Source: Frankia alni (lineage in GTDB: Bacteria > Actinomycetota > Actinomycetes > Frankiales > Frankiaceae). Taken from it: a stretch of DNA of 33,814 nt. The DNA lies in assembly GCA_026225295.1 (NCBI GenBank), contig JAMFSN010000040.1, positions 1 through 33,814 on the forward strand. Reading direction: 5' to 3'. Positions 8,328 through 16,387 of this stretch are shown piece by piece. A model generated the notes under the pieces. The model was given only the letters and a program-made list of their open reading frames with translations, did not search any database and had not been told where the DNA came from. Position numbers and translations under genes: made by a program. Numbering within the stretch: the stretch's first letter is position 1; the number at the start of each line of letters is the position of its first letter.

Positions 8328-9776
8328 TCAGGCGAGAAAAACGAAGGCCACGGTCACGAAGGCGACCAGCCCGACGAGGGCGAGGGCCAGGAACGCCACC
8401 CGGCGGCTGGAACGGCGGTATTCGACGTCGTCACGGGGGCGCATCACCAGCGGGCCGGACCCATCGTCCCCGTCGGCCGGCCGCCGGGCCGGGGTGAAGG
8501 CCGGGACGGGAACCGGTCGGGCGGCGGACGGCGGGGCCGGCGGCGACAGCCGGCCCCGCCGTCCGGGCGCCAGGGTTCCCGCCCCGGCCAGGGTCACCGC
8601 CTCCGAGTTGACAAGCGCCGCCGGCGTGGGCACCACCGGCGCGGGGGGCGTCGGTGACGACGGCCGCGGTGGCGCGGGCATCGGAGGCGGCGGGACCGGG
8701 CTCGCGGGCGCCGGGACGACGGTGGCCAGCAGGTCGGTGAGCACATCCAGGTCCTCATCGACGGGCGGCGCCGGCCGGTCCGGACCGACCGGGGGCGGCG
8801 GGCCCGGGCCGACGGGGGTCGGGAGAGCCGGGCCGGCCGAGGTCGGTGTAACCGGCCCGGCCCGGCGTCGCCCCGAGGCGGCCGACCCAGCGACGACGGA
8901 TCGGAGGTGCTCGTCGAGCTGGACCGGAATCCGGGCGCCCGCCAGCCAGCCCGGGCCCAGCGAGTCGTTGGCGGCCCGGGCGAGGTCGACGGCGAAGGTC
9001 TCCGCGGTGTGCTGGCGGTCGCGGACCCGCGCGGCGAGCACGCGGATCACCACGGCGCCGATCGGCGCCGGGACGCCGGGCATGGGCGGCGGCGTCTGGT
9101 AGAGCCGGGCGAGTCGTGGCGAGGTGGGCCGGTCGGGCTCCGGCGGGAATGCCGGCCGCCCGGTCAGCAGCTCGTACAGGACCAGGCCCAGTGCGTACAG
9201 GTCGGTGGCCGGCCGGAGCTCCTCCAATTGGAACTGCTCCGGCGCCATGTAGCGCGGGGTGCCGATGACCCGGCTGGGCAGCTCGGCCGTCCGGGCGAGC
9301 ACCTTCGCCACGCCGAAGTCGGCGACCTTCGGCCGGCCGTCCGCGGCGAACAGGATGTTCTCGGGCTTCACGTCCCGGTGCAGAACCCCCTGGTCGTGCG
9401 CGTAGCCGAGCCCGGCCGCCGCGGCCAGCCCGACCGCGCAGGCCGCCTCGATCCGCAAACCCTGGGCGGCCCGCGCCCGCAGGCTGCCCCCACCCAGCTG
9501 CTCCATGACGATCAGGGCCAGCTCGTCGTGCTCGAGGTAGTCATAGACTCGCACCACGTGCGGGTGGTCGAGGCGGGCCAGCACGAGCGCCTCGGTTTCG
9601 GCATCGGCCCGGTCGGGTCCGTCATCCCGCGCGACCCCGGGCAGCACTTTGATCGCCACGTCCCGGCGTAGCCGGTCCCGGCCGGCCAGAACCAGCCCGA
9701 AGGCCCCCCGCCCGAGCTGGCGGCCCAGCTCGTAGCCGGGCAGAGCGGCCTGAACCACCCCGCGATCGACGATCAA
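8328..9776 (-). CDS. Membrane-anchored Ser/Thr protein kinase (PknB-type catalytic domain)
   Basis: 482 residues from TTG at 9776. This start was chosen because GGGGGAG lies 8 bases upstream; the frame stays open to another TTG at 9815. The kinase domain spans about 15-270 with the Gly-loop GRGAFG (22-27), Lys43 (VAIK), HRD 133-135 (LHRDVKPEN), DFG 153-155 and GTPRYMAPEQ, so it looks catalytically complete. A long Pro/Ala-rich linker follows, then one membrane segment at the extreme C-terminus (RVAFLALALVGLVAFVTVAF) with almost nothing outside. It therefore lacks the PASTA or other sensor domain of PknB. It is the first gene of the kinase-MoxR-DUF58-TgpA-FN3 run. Phosphorylation of that machinery is plausible but unproven. 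Confidence 0.92.
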   Translation of the reverse strand: MIVDRGVVQAALPGYELGRQLGRGAFGLVLAGRDRLRRDVAIKVLPGVARDDGPDRADAETEALVLARLDHPHVVRVYDYLEHDELALIVMEQLGGGSLRARAAQGLRIEAACAVGLAAAAGLGYAHDQGVLHRDVKPENILFAADGRPKVADFGVAKVLARTAELPSRVIGTPRYMAPEQFQLEELRPATDLYALGLVLYELLTGRPAFPPEPDRPTSPRLARLYQTPPPMPGVPAPIGAVVIRVLAARVRDRQHTAETFAVDLARAANDSLGPGWLAGARIPVQLDEHLRSVVAGSAASGRRRAGPVTPTSAGPALPTPVGPGPPPPVGPDRPAPPVDEDLDVLTDLLATVVPAPASPVPPPPMPAPPRPSSPTPPAPVVPTPAALVNSEAVTLAGAGTLAPGRRGRLSPPAPPSAARPVPVPAFTPARRPADGDDGSGPLVMRPRDDVEYRRSSRRVAFLALALVGLVAFVTVAFVFLA

Positions 9777-10702
9777 TGAACCCGCTCCCCCATGAGCGGC
9801 AGCGCGCGCGAGCAAGCGTGAAACGCTCCCCCGAACCGCTGCGCACCTGAATTGTCGCAGAACGCGAGACGGTCGCGGAGGCGGATGGCCATCGGAGGCT
9901 GAATTACCGGCCCGGCGGACCGTTGCCGCGCTTCGGAGGTGAGTGCGCTCTTGCTACGGAGCCATCTCCGCGGGCGCTGGGCGGTCGGTAGATCCGCCGC
10001 CCCCAGGCCTTGGCAAGGGGCTTGGCCGGGTCGGGTAGCTGTGAAGCGATGTGTTCCGTTGGATGATTGTCCCGGGGCGGCCGACCCGGCCCCCGATCCC
10101 AGCCCGGCCGCGCTGCGGCAGCTAAGTCCTCGACCGTCCTTGACCGCCGAACGTTGATCGACGCCCTCGTCCACTGAGGCATCTTCCGATGGCTTGAGTC
10201 CAGCGGCGCGGTGTACCGGAAGTAGCGACGGCTGGGACACCCGGCGAGTTGGTCAGGACTGCGGCCGCGCTCCGGCCGGGCCCCTGCCGAGAAACCCCAT
10301 CGGGTGGTCTTACTCTCTCAATCAACACCGACGACGGAGGCTCGGCGGTCACTTCAGGCGGCCGTTGCCCATTGATACGGGCGATGGTCGAAGCGGCCCG
10401 GTCGGTGGCGCTCATCACCCTCGGGATTGTGCCCACCATCGCCAGCACCTATGTGCTGCTATGACTTGTCGGCGGCCATTGGCTACTGAACCACACCATC
10501 GTTTTTCCAGCCTTGGAACGGATCTTCGATCCCACCGCGCACCTGCCCGAGGCGCTCGATGGCCTCTGGCGGACCGCCCAGGAGATCTCCCGTGAGGGTT
10601 GTCTGGGAAACGGGTAGTCCCCAGCCCCCTCCACGCCACCACCCTCCACGGCCCACGCGGTCGGACGGTGGTGCGCTGGGGGTCGCGGGGCGCCGCGGTT
10701 CA
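9777..10702. other. Intergenic stretch without a convincing intact gene
   Basis: Between the kinase start and the VOC gene several short frames are open on both strands, but none has a clear ribosome binding site, recognisable family or consistent codon bias over its length. The best candidate is the interrupted hydrophobic frame listed at 10384-10617. The promoter of the kinase operon should lie in the part near 9780-9900, but I see no clear -35/-10 pair. Confidence 0.5.
10384..10617 (+). pseudogene. Possible small membrane-protein ORF interrupted by an in-frame TGA
   Basis: From ATG 10384 a 26-codon stretch encodes a hydrophobic segment (SVALITLGIVPTIASTYVLL) and ends at TGA 10462-10464. 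The same frame then continues for about 50 codons (LVGGHWLLNHTIVFPALERI and onward) to TAG near 10615-10617. GC at third positions is high, especially in the first half, as in the true genes around it. It could be a decayed gene or a chance open frame. No family is recognised. Confidence 0.25.
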
Positions 10703-11143
10703 ATGAGCGGCATGCGACCCAACCGTTCCATCCCGGCGGCGACCGTCGTCCCGGTCCTGATCTATCCGGACGTGCGCGCGGCCGTCGCCTGGCTCGGTAC
10801 GGCTTTCGGGTTCGTCGAGCAGGTGCGCATCGGGGAGAGTCACCGTTCGCAGCTCCGGTACGGCGCCGGCGCCGTGATCGTGGGCGATGTGCGGGGTGAG
10901 CGCCACCCTCCCCGTCCCGGGGAGGTCACCCATTCGGTACTGGTCCGCGTCGAGGACGCCCGCGCCCACTGCGCGCGGGCCCGCGAGAACGGCGCCCGGA
11001 TCCTGATGGAGCCGACCGATTTCGAGTACGGCGAACGGCAGTACAGCGCCGAGGATCCCGCCGGCCACCAGTGGACCTTCTCCGAAACCTTGGCCGACGT
11101 CGCGCCCGAGCAGTGGGGCGGAGAATCCGCCGGCGCCGACTGA
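10703..11143 (+). CDS. VOC family (glyoxalase/bleomycin-resistance-like) protein
   Basis: 146 residues from ATG 10703; a second in-frame ATG lies at 10712. The protein has the VOC beta-alpha-beta pattern. It begins with VVPVLIYPDVRAAVAWLGTAFGF, followed by a mid-protein SVLVRVEDARAHCARARENGARI. It ends with the typical C-terminal YGERQYSAEDPAGHQWTFSE block, in which His and Glu are usual metal-ligand positions. Proteins of this type (PhnB/YdhC-like) bind or modify small hydrophobic substrates or drugs; the substrate cannot be read from sequence. It is convergent with the EamA gene with a single base between the stop codons, so no separate terminator fits between them. Confidence 0.87.
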   Translation: MSGMRPNRSIPAATVVPVLIYPDVRAAVAWLGTAFGFVEQVRIGESHRSQLRYGAGAVIVGDVRGERHPPRPGEVTHSVLVRVEDARAHCARARENGARILMEPTDFEYGERQYSAEDPAGHQWTFSETLADVAPEQWGGESAGAD

Positions 11144-11144
11144 C

Positions 11145-12191
11145 TCAGGGCCGCGCCACCGGACCTTCGGTCCTGGTCAGGGGGTGAACAGCCCGGACCG
11201 TCGCCTCGGCCCGGGCCACCGTCACCGGCCCGAGGTCGACGTAGCCGGGGCTGGTCGCGCCACGATCGGCCGGCACCTCCTTCGCCGCCGGGTTCTCGGC
11301 CCGGACCGCCGCGATGCCGCCGAGGATCAGCACCCCGCCCACGAGCTGGAGCGGTGTGAGCTTCTCCCCCAGCAGCAGCCAGGCGAACAGCGAGGCGGAG
11401 ACCACCTCGAGCAGGCCGACAAAGGATGCGAGCCTCGACCCGAGCACCCCTGACGCGGTGATTCCCGCCGCGTAGGCCAGTGCCGTGCCGACCACCGCGA
11501 TGACGAGCAGCGGGACCCACCAGGGCCGGTCCGCGCCGAGCAAGGGCACGTCGCCGAATGCGGCGGTGAACGGCAGGCCGCCGGTTGCCCCGACCAGCCC
11601 GAGCGCGAGACCGCCCACGACCAGGCCGGACCCGGCCAGCGCGACCGGCGGAAGGCCGTCGACGGGTCGAGCGGCGATGACGAAATAGACCGCGCAACCG
11701 ATCGACGCGCCGAAGGCGAGGGCCAGTCCGACCGGGTCCACGGCGTGCAGCGCGCCGGGACCGATCACGAGCACCAGGCCACCGAGCGCGAGTACCGAGC
11801 CGGCCAGGACGGTCGGCCGCGGCGTCCGTCGCGTCGTCGCCCAGGTGAACCCGACCAGCAGGAGGGGGGCCAGGTACTCGATGAGCAACGCGCTCGACAC
11901 CGGGATGCGCTGGATGGCGGCGAAGTAGGCGAGCTGGGTGAATGCCACGCCGATGACGCTCATACCGAGCACCCGCCACCGCGCGCGCCACAGAGCCGCC
12001 CACCGGCCGCGCAGCGAAACGAGCACGAACGGCAGGAGCACGACGCCGGCGGTGAGGGCGCGGGCCGTGACGGCCGCAGTCGGGGACCAGCCGGCCGCCA
12101 GCAACGGCTTGACGAAAGCACCGGAGGTTCCGAACGAGACGGCTGAGATCACCGCCGCGGCCAGGCCCGCGGACTTGGACGAGAACGCCAT
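11145..12191 (-). CDS. EamA/DMT superfamily exporter
   Basis: 348 residues from ATG 12191, chosen because AAGGAG lies 5 bases upstream; an in-frame ATG at 12221 has no such site. Ten hydrophobic segments form two EamA repeats (first about 10-135, second about 150-290). Markers are AVSFGTSGAFVKP at the N-terminus and GSRLASFVGLLEVVSASLFAWLLLGEKLTPLQLVGG in the second half. The family exports metabolites or amino acids across the cytoplasmic membrane. The C-terminal 55 residues are hydrophilic and unusual in length. It is divergent from a CGNR zinc-finger regulator, a common pairing in actinobacteria, which suggests the regulator controls it. The exported compound is unknown. Confidence 0.92.
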   Translation of the reverse strand: MAFSSKSAGLAAAVISAVSFGTSGAFVKPLLAAGWSPTAAVTARALTAGVVLLPFVLVSLRGRWAALWRARWRVLGMSVIGVAFTQLAYFAAIQRIPVSSALLIEYLAPLLLVGFTWATTRRTPRPTVLAGSVLALGGLVLVIGPGALHAVDPVGLALAFGASIGCAVYFVIAARPVDGLPPVALAGSGLVVGGLALGLVGATGGLPFTAAFGDVPLLGADRPWWVPLLVIAVVGTALAYAAGITASGVLGSRLASFVGLLEVVSASLFAWLLLGEKLTPLQLVGGVLILGGIAAVRAENPAAKEVPADRGATSPGYVDLGPVTVARAEATVRAVHPLTRTEGPVARP

Positions 12192-12216
12192 GGTGTCTCC
12201 TTGAGTCCCCGCCATT

Positions 12217-12235
12217 GTCATGACCTACATTGACT
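12217..12235. promoter_or_regulatory. Divergent promoter/operator region between EamA exporter and CGNR regulator
   Basis: The 84-base gap contains a perfect 8-bp palindrome GTCATGAC (12217-12224) followed by TTGACT (12230-12235), which resembles a -35 element for the rightward gene. A good -10 at standard spacing was not found. The palindrome is a candidate operator; no binding data exist for this site. Confidence 0.35.
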
Positions 12236-12275
12236 TACGATCCTGACGGTAGACAGGGTTTAGTGAGGAGTCAAC

Positions 12276-12836
12276 TTGCATTTTGCCCCTGACACGGAGG
12301 AGTCGCTCGAGTTCGTCGTGGCGCTCGGGAACACCGATCCCGGAGCGTCCCGCAGCGGCGCTGACGAACTCGCGACCGTTGACGAGCTCTCCGCCCTGCT
12401 CGCCCGGTACCCCTACACCGGGCGCATCGACCATGACGAGGCGGAACTGCGCGACGTCCAGCAGACCCGCACCCGGTTGCGGCAGGTGTGGTTTCTCGAC
12501 CGCGACGATGCCGTCGAGCCCGTCAACCGCATGCTGCGGGACGGGAAAGCGCTGCCGTACCTGGCCCGGCACGACACCTTGGACTGGCACCTGCACGCCA
12601 CCGTTCCCGAGGCGCCGCTCGCGGAACGCATGCGGGTCGAGGCCGCGTTGGCCCTCACCGACGTGATCCGCATGAACGAGATGGTTCGACTACGGATGTG
12701 CGCGGCCGATGACTGCACCGGCCTCGTCCTCGACCTCTCCCGCAACGGCTCCAAACGGTTCTGCGGCATACGGTGCGGCAACCGGATGAACATGGTCGCC
12801 TTCCGTGAGCGCCGGGCGGCCGGCGGAGGAGCGTGA
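12276..12836 (+). CDS. CGNR zinc-finger / ABATE domain transcriptional regulator
   Basis: 186 residues from TTG 12276, preceded by GTGAGGAG at a spacing of 5. The N-terminal part (about 1-130) matches the ABATE-type region (DUF1470) in length and helical content. The C-terminal zinc finger reads MCAADDCTGLVLDLSRN and then FCGIRCGNRMNM, giving four cysteines and the naming CGNR motif. These proteins are thought to be stress-related transcription regulators that bind a ligand through ABATE. Transcribed divergently from the EamA exporter, it is likely its regulator. The motif makes family assignment secure; the effector is unknown. Confidence 0.9.
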   Translation: MHFAPDTEESLEFVVALGNTDPGASRSGADELATVDELSALLARYPYTGRIDHDEAELRDVQQTRTRLRQVWFLDRDDAVEPVNRMLRDGKALPYLARHDTLDWHLHATVPEAPLAERMRVEAALALTDVIRMNEMVRLRMCAADDCTGLVLDLSRNGSKRFCGIRCGNRMNMVAFRERRAAGGGA

Positions 12837-13300
12837 ACACGCGGTGCTGCTCGGCAGGCAGCCTCCAGGCGCATACCCTCAAAGAAGCTCGGCTCCGAGC
12901 CAGGTGAGACGATTGGCTTTATCGACATCGACGACATCGGCGATATCGACGTCGACTCCGGCGGCGGCGAATCGGGCGGCCGGGCTGGCCCCTGGCACCA
13001 GCGTCGTTATCGTCGATGGCCAGGGTCGCGTCGTAGGCACCGGAACGGTGGATTCTTCCGGTGCGATTGTCCAGGACCAGCGGAAGTCGACAGACGACCG
13101 AATGTGTGACAATCAGGTTCGGCTACGGCCTCCCCGGCGCACAGCGTACGCCCAGATTTTTGCTAGAAACCTCCTACTGATGGGTGACTACTGGGGATTC
13201 GCCTGTCCGTGAGGGGCCGTCACAATGAAGAATGACCGCTGGTTGACCGGCGACAACGAAGCCGGTCAGGAACCGGGGTGGCGCGGCGAGCGGAGGCATA
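12837..13300. other. Intergenic stretch with a possible gene fragment
   Basis: No intact gene is supported. Around 12982-13060 on the plus strand a short segment reads LAPGTSVVIVDGQGRVVGTG, which resembles a beta-strand motif found in small exported actinobacterial proteins. It has no signal peptide or proper start in frame, so it may be a remnant. The last 20 bases hold GGAGG, the ribosome binding site of the hydrolase at 13301. Confidence 0.35.
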
Positions 13301-14071
13301 GTGGGGTATGTGGACGTGGCCGGTCTACGGACCTGGCACGAGGTGAGCGGCGCGGGCGACCCGCTCGTCCTGCTGCACGGCGGGTTCGCCGGCGCTTCAT
13401 CGTGGGGTGGCCAGAGCCCGGCCCTGGTGGCGGCGGGCTGGCGGGTCCACATCCCCGAGCGGCGCGGGCACGCCCACACCCCGGACGTCGCCGGCCCGCT
13501 GACCTACGAGCTGATGGCCGCGGACACTGTCGCCTACCTCGACCAGGTCGTCGGGCGCCCGGCCCACCTCGTCGGGTGGAGCGACGGCGCGGTCGTCGGG
13601 CTGATCGTCGCGCAGCAGCGGCCCGACCTGGTCGACCGGCTCGTGCTGATCGGCCAGTACTACAACTCCGCCGGTAAGGCCCCCGGCGGTCTGCTGCGCC
13701 TTCTCGAGCAGCCCGACGACGCGACGATGGGTTTTCTACGGGCCGAGTACGACCAGGTCACACCGGACGGTCCCGACCATTTCCCGGTCGTCTACGCCAA
13801 GATGCTCGACATGATCGGCCGCGAGCCGGAGATCGACCTGGCGACCCTCGGCACCGTCCCGGCACCCACGCTGGTCCTGCAGGGCGACCGGGACGAGGTG
13901 ACGGTCGAACACAGCCAGGCCGTGGTCGCGGCGCTCCCGAACGGTCGCCTGGCAGTGCTGCCCGGCACGCACCTGTTGCCCATCGAGGCCCCACAGCTCG
14001 TGAACGCCCTGCTGGTGTCGTTCCTGCGCGGCGACCCGCCGACCCTCTTCACGGCGGACGGGGACGCATGA
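13301..14071 (+). CDS. Alpha/beta hydrolase
   Basis: 256 residues from GTG 13301, with GGAGG 4 bases upstream. The alpha/beta hydrolase fold is complete: oxyanion-hole motif LLHGGFAG, nucleophile elbow GWSDGA (Ser near residue 96), acid in LQGDRDEVT and His in PGTHLLPIEAP. The short cap region gives no clear substrate. The protein belongs to the broad esterase/perhydrolase/haloperoxidase-like group. No neighbour is clearly linked in function; the downstream gene is on the opposite strand. Confidence 0.9.
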   Translation: MGYVDVAGLRTWHEVSGAGDPLVLLHGGFAGASSWGGQSPALVAAGWRVHIPERRGHAHTPDVAGPLTYELMAADTVAYLDQVVGRPAHLVGWSDGAVVGLIVAQQRPDLVDRLVLIGQYYNSAGKAPGGLLRLLEQPDDATMGFLRAEYDQVTPDGPDHFPVVYAKMLDMIGREPEIDLATLGTVPAPTLVLQGDRDEVTVEHSQAVVAALPNGRLAVLPGTHLLPIEAPQLVNALLVSFLRGDPPTLFTADGDA

Positions 14072-14096
14072 GTCCCCGCGCCACCGAAGGTCACCC

Positions 14097-14128
14097 GCAC
14101 AACGGCCGGTCAGCACAACGGCCGGTCA
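14097..14128. repeat. 16-bp perfect tandem duplication between convergent genes
   Basis: GCACAACGGCCGGTCA occurs twice head to tail (14097-14112 and 14113-14128). The second copy contains the TGA stop of the minus-strand gene at 14126, and the first would supply an identical stop. CCGG-type inverted symmetry within each unit allows weak pairing only. Confidence 0.9.
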
Positions 14129-14347
14129 GAGGTGGGCCATCTTGTTGAAGGGGCTCAGGATGCGCTCCTGCTGGGAGCCGAAATCGACCAGCACGGCGAT
14201 TTCGTCCTCGGCCGCGGTGACCTGGCCGAGCCCATAGGTGTCGTGGATAACCCGGTCGCCCACGGTGAAGTGATCGCACGGTGGAGTAACCGGATCGCGG
14301 AAGGGGCTGTGGGGAAGATGGCGCTTCGGTACCGCTGACTTCGTCAT
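14126..14347 (-). CDS. Small CarD/Tudor-like actinobacterial protein
   Basis: 73 residues from ATG 14347 with GGAG just upstream. After a basic start (MTKSAVPKRHLP) the protein has one small beta-barrel segment: FTVGDRVIHDTYGLGQVTAAEDEIAV followed by LVDFGSQQERI and FNKMAHL. This matches the CarD/Tudor-like modules of RNA polymerase-interacting proteins and the C-terminal domain of PcrA/UvrD, and free-standing proteins of this size are common in actinobacteria. A role in binding RNA polymerase or a nucleic-acid complex is an inference. The neighbouring LexA-type gene on the same strand ends 103 bases upstream. Confidence 0.8.
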   Translation of the reverse strand: MTKSAVPKRHLPHSPFRDPVTPPCDHFTVGDRVIHDTYGLGQVTAAEDEIAVLVDFGSQQERILSPFNKMAHL

Positions 14348-14450
14348 TGACTCCAGTATGCGCCGGCCGGGGGTTCCGCCGCTCGTAGCCCGCCAGGACC
14401 GGACGATCCTCGGCGTGTCCGACCCGCCGCGACCGGTCGCAACCCGAGCT

Positions 14451-15113
14451 TCAGACGCTGCGCAGGACTGAGGCGATCACGCCCAGCACGACCGCCTCGT
14501 CACCGTCGATGACGTCGTAGTCCGGGTTGCGCGGCTCGAGATAGACGTGGCCGCCGCGGCGGCGATACACCTTGACGGTGGCTTCGCCATCGATCATGGC
14601 CGCGACGATCTGGCCCGAATGGGCCTCGGGCTGCTGTCGCACGACGACGATGTCGCCGTCGCAGATCGCCGCGTCGATCATCGAGTCACCCCGCACCCGC
14701 AGGCCGAAAACGTTCCCTCGCCCGGTGAGTTCCCGGGGCAGGGTCAGGATGTCGTCCACATGCTCGTCGGCGGCGATGGGACTTCCCGCCGCGATATCCC
14801 CGACCACCGGCACGGCCACCGAGTCGTCCGCCGACTCCTGTGGCCGGGGTTCCCGCAGGAACAGGCGCACGTCGATCGGCCGGGACATCGTCGGACTCCG
14901 CCGCAGGAAGCCCTTGTCCTCCAGGCTCGCCAAGTGCTTCGACACCGACGACGAGGACCGCAGGCCGACCGCTCCGCCGATCTGGCGGGTGCTCGGCGAG
15001 TAGCCGTACCGGACCACCCAGTCCCGGATCGCGACCAGAATCCGCTGCTGACGGGGTGGCAGGGTCGAGGTGTCGAGGTGCTCGAACTCATCAAGATCGT
15101 CGTAGGCGGTCAC
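14451..15113 (-). CDS. lexA: LexA-type SOS repressor / S24 family self-cleaving regulator
   Basis: 220 residues from GTG 15113. The N-terminal winged helix (about 18-85) reads LPPRQQRILVAIRDWVVRYG, then SPSTRQIGGAVGLRSSSSVSKHL and FLRRSPTMSRPIDVR. The C-terminal S24 peptidase domain has the Ala-Gly cleavage site (DIAAGSPIAADE), the catalytic Ser in RGDSMIDAAI and Lys in EATVKVYRR, so autocleavage should be possible. It lacks the long N-terminal extension of the main Streptomyces LexA and may be a second LexA paralogue. I found no GAAC-N4-GTTC SOS box in the bases upstream of its start. Confidence 0.9.
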   Translation of the reverse strand: MTAYDDLDEFEHLDTSTLPPRQQRILVAIRDWVVRYGYSPSTRQIGGAVGLRSSSSVSKHLASLEDKGFLRRSPTMSRPIDVRLFLREPRPQESADDSVAVPVVGDIAAGSPIAADEHVDDILTLPRELTGRGNVFGLRVRGDSMIDAAICDGDIVVVRQQPEAHSGQIVAAMIDGEATVKVYRRRGGHVYLEPRNPDYDVIDGDEAVVLGVIASVLRSV

Positions 15114-15209
15114 GGCCGCATGCTAGAGGTCGATACCGACCGTTCCGCCGACCACCCGGACGGGCGCGCTCAGCGACCCGGGACCAGGGCCTCCGGCGGC
15201 GCGGGGTTG

Positions 15210-15322
15210 CGCGAAGCCTTCGGCCTCGGCGAACAGCGCCACGTAGGTCTTCGCGCAGCCGGTGACGTCGCCGAGCGCCCGCGACAACGCCACCAGGAGC
15301 GGTCCGATGGCCGCTGGCCATC
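15210..15322 (-). pseudogene. HIT-family protein fragment
   Basis: A minus-strand segment reads IGPLLVALSRALGDVTGCAK then TYVALFAEAEGFA. This closely resembles the helix and strand that precede the His-x-His-x-His motif in HIT-domain nucleotide hydrolases. In an intact gene HVHFHV would follow; here the sequence runs into unrelated codons, and the N-terminal half is also missing. It is a truncated remnant between lexA and the MscS gene. The rest of 15114-15499 shows no other gene. Confidence 0.6.
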
Positions 15323-15499
15323 GAGTTCGCGGTCCTGATGGCCGGCGTAGCCGGGTTGAGCGTCGGTCATGGTGGCCGGTCCGCCCCGCCGTCGCCAGAG
15401 CAGGCGGCCCCTCGGCCCCGGCCGAGCCGACCCGGCACACTGGAACCCGGCGCGGGGGCCAGGCAGAGGCATCGTCGGATGGAAGGAAGGAGGCGGGCG

Positions 15500-16387
15500 G
15501 TGGCGCCGACACTCGCGGTCACGCCGGTGAACGACATCTCCCTGTGGGCGCGCGGGAGCGGCCTGGAGATCGTCCTGCTCGTCACGGGCGCGGCCATCGT
15601 GACCCGCCTCGCGACCTGGACGGGCGGCCTGATCACGACCCGCATCGACGCCCAGGCCCACGACCTGACCGGCATCATCCACACCGAGGCGGCCAAGCAC
15701 CGCCACGCCGTCGCCCAGGTCGTGACGTGGGCGGTCCTGGTCCTCGTCTACTGCGTGGCGGCCGTCCTGGTCGTCCAACGGCTCGGGGTTCCGCTCAGTG
15801 GCTTCGTCGCCCCGGCCACCGTCGTCGGCGTCGCGGTGGGGTTCGGCGCCCAACGCATCCTCCAGGACGTTCTGGCCGGGTTCTTCATGGTCGCCGAACG
15901 CCAGTACGGCTTCGGTGACCTGGTGCGCTTCAACGTGAGCGGCGTGACCGACCCGGTCGTGGGGACCGTCGAGGAGGTCACCCTGCGGATCACCCGGGTG
16001 CGCACGGCCGACGGCGAGGTCGTCACCACCCCCAACGGCCAGATCATCCAGGTGACGAACCTGTCGCGGGACTGGGCCCGGGCGGTCGTCGACGTGCCGG
16101 TGCCGGCCACCGCCGACGTGGCGCACGTCAGCGGGGTCCTCGCGCGGATCGGAACCGACGCGTTCGCCGACCCGGAGATGCGCGGGCTGCTGCTCGATCC
16201 GCCGGCCGTGATGGGCGTCGACAGCATCGACATCGACCAGTTCAAGATCCGGGTTGTCGCCCGCACGCTGCCCGGGCGGCAGTTCGAGGTGGGTCGCGCG
16301 CTGCGGGCCCGGATCAGCATCGCGCTGCTACGGGAGGGGATCAGCATGCCGGCCGACGTCGACACGGCGACCCCGACCTCGTCATGA
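15500..16387 (+). CDS. MscS family mechanosensitive channel
   Basis: 295 residues from GTG 15500, preceded by GGAAGGAGG at 6 bases; an ATG at 15479 is in frame but lies ahead of that site. Three hydrophobic segments are followed by the pore-lining TM3 with VVGVAVGFGAQRILQDVLAG, the hallmark Gly/Ala-packed helix of MscS. The cytoplasmic beta domain follows (GTVEEVTLRITRVRTADGEV, then TTPNGQIIQVTN) and then the alpha/beta vestibule. The protein is of MscS minimal size and should open under hypo-osmotic tension to release solutes. The stop overlaps the start of the next gene by 4 bases (ATGA). Confidence 0.93.
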   Translation: MAPTLAVTPVNDISLWARGSGLEIVLLVTGAAIVTRLATWTGGLITTRIDAQAHDLTGIIHTEAAKHRHAVAQVVTWAVLVLVYCVAAVLVVQRLGVPLSGFVAPATVVGVAVGFGAQRILQDVLAGFFMVAERQYGFGDLVRFNVSGVTDPVVGTVEEVTLRITRVRTADGEVVTTPNGQIIQVTNLSRDWARAVVDVPVPATADVAHVSGVLARIGTDAFADPEMRGLLLDPPAVMGVDSIDIDQFKIRVVARTLPGRQFEVGRALRARISIALLREGISMPADVDTATPTSS

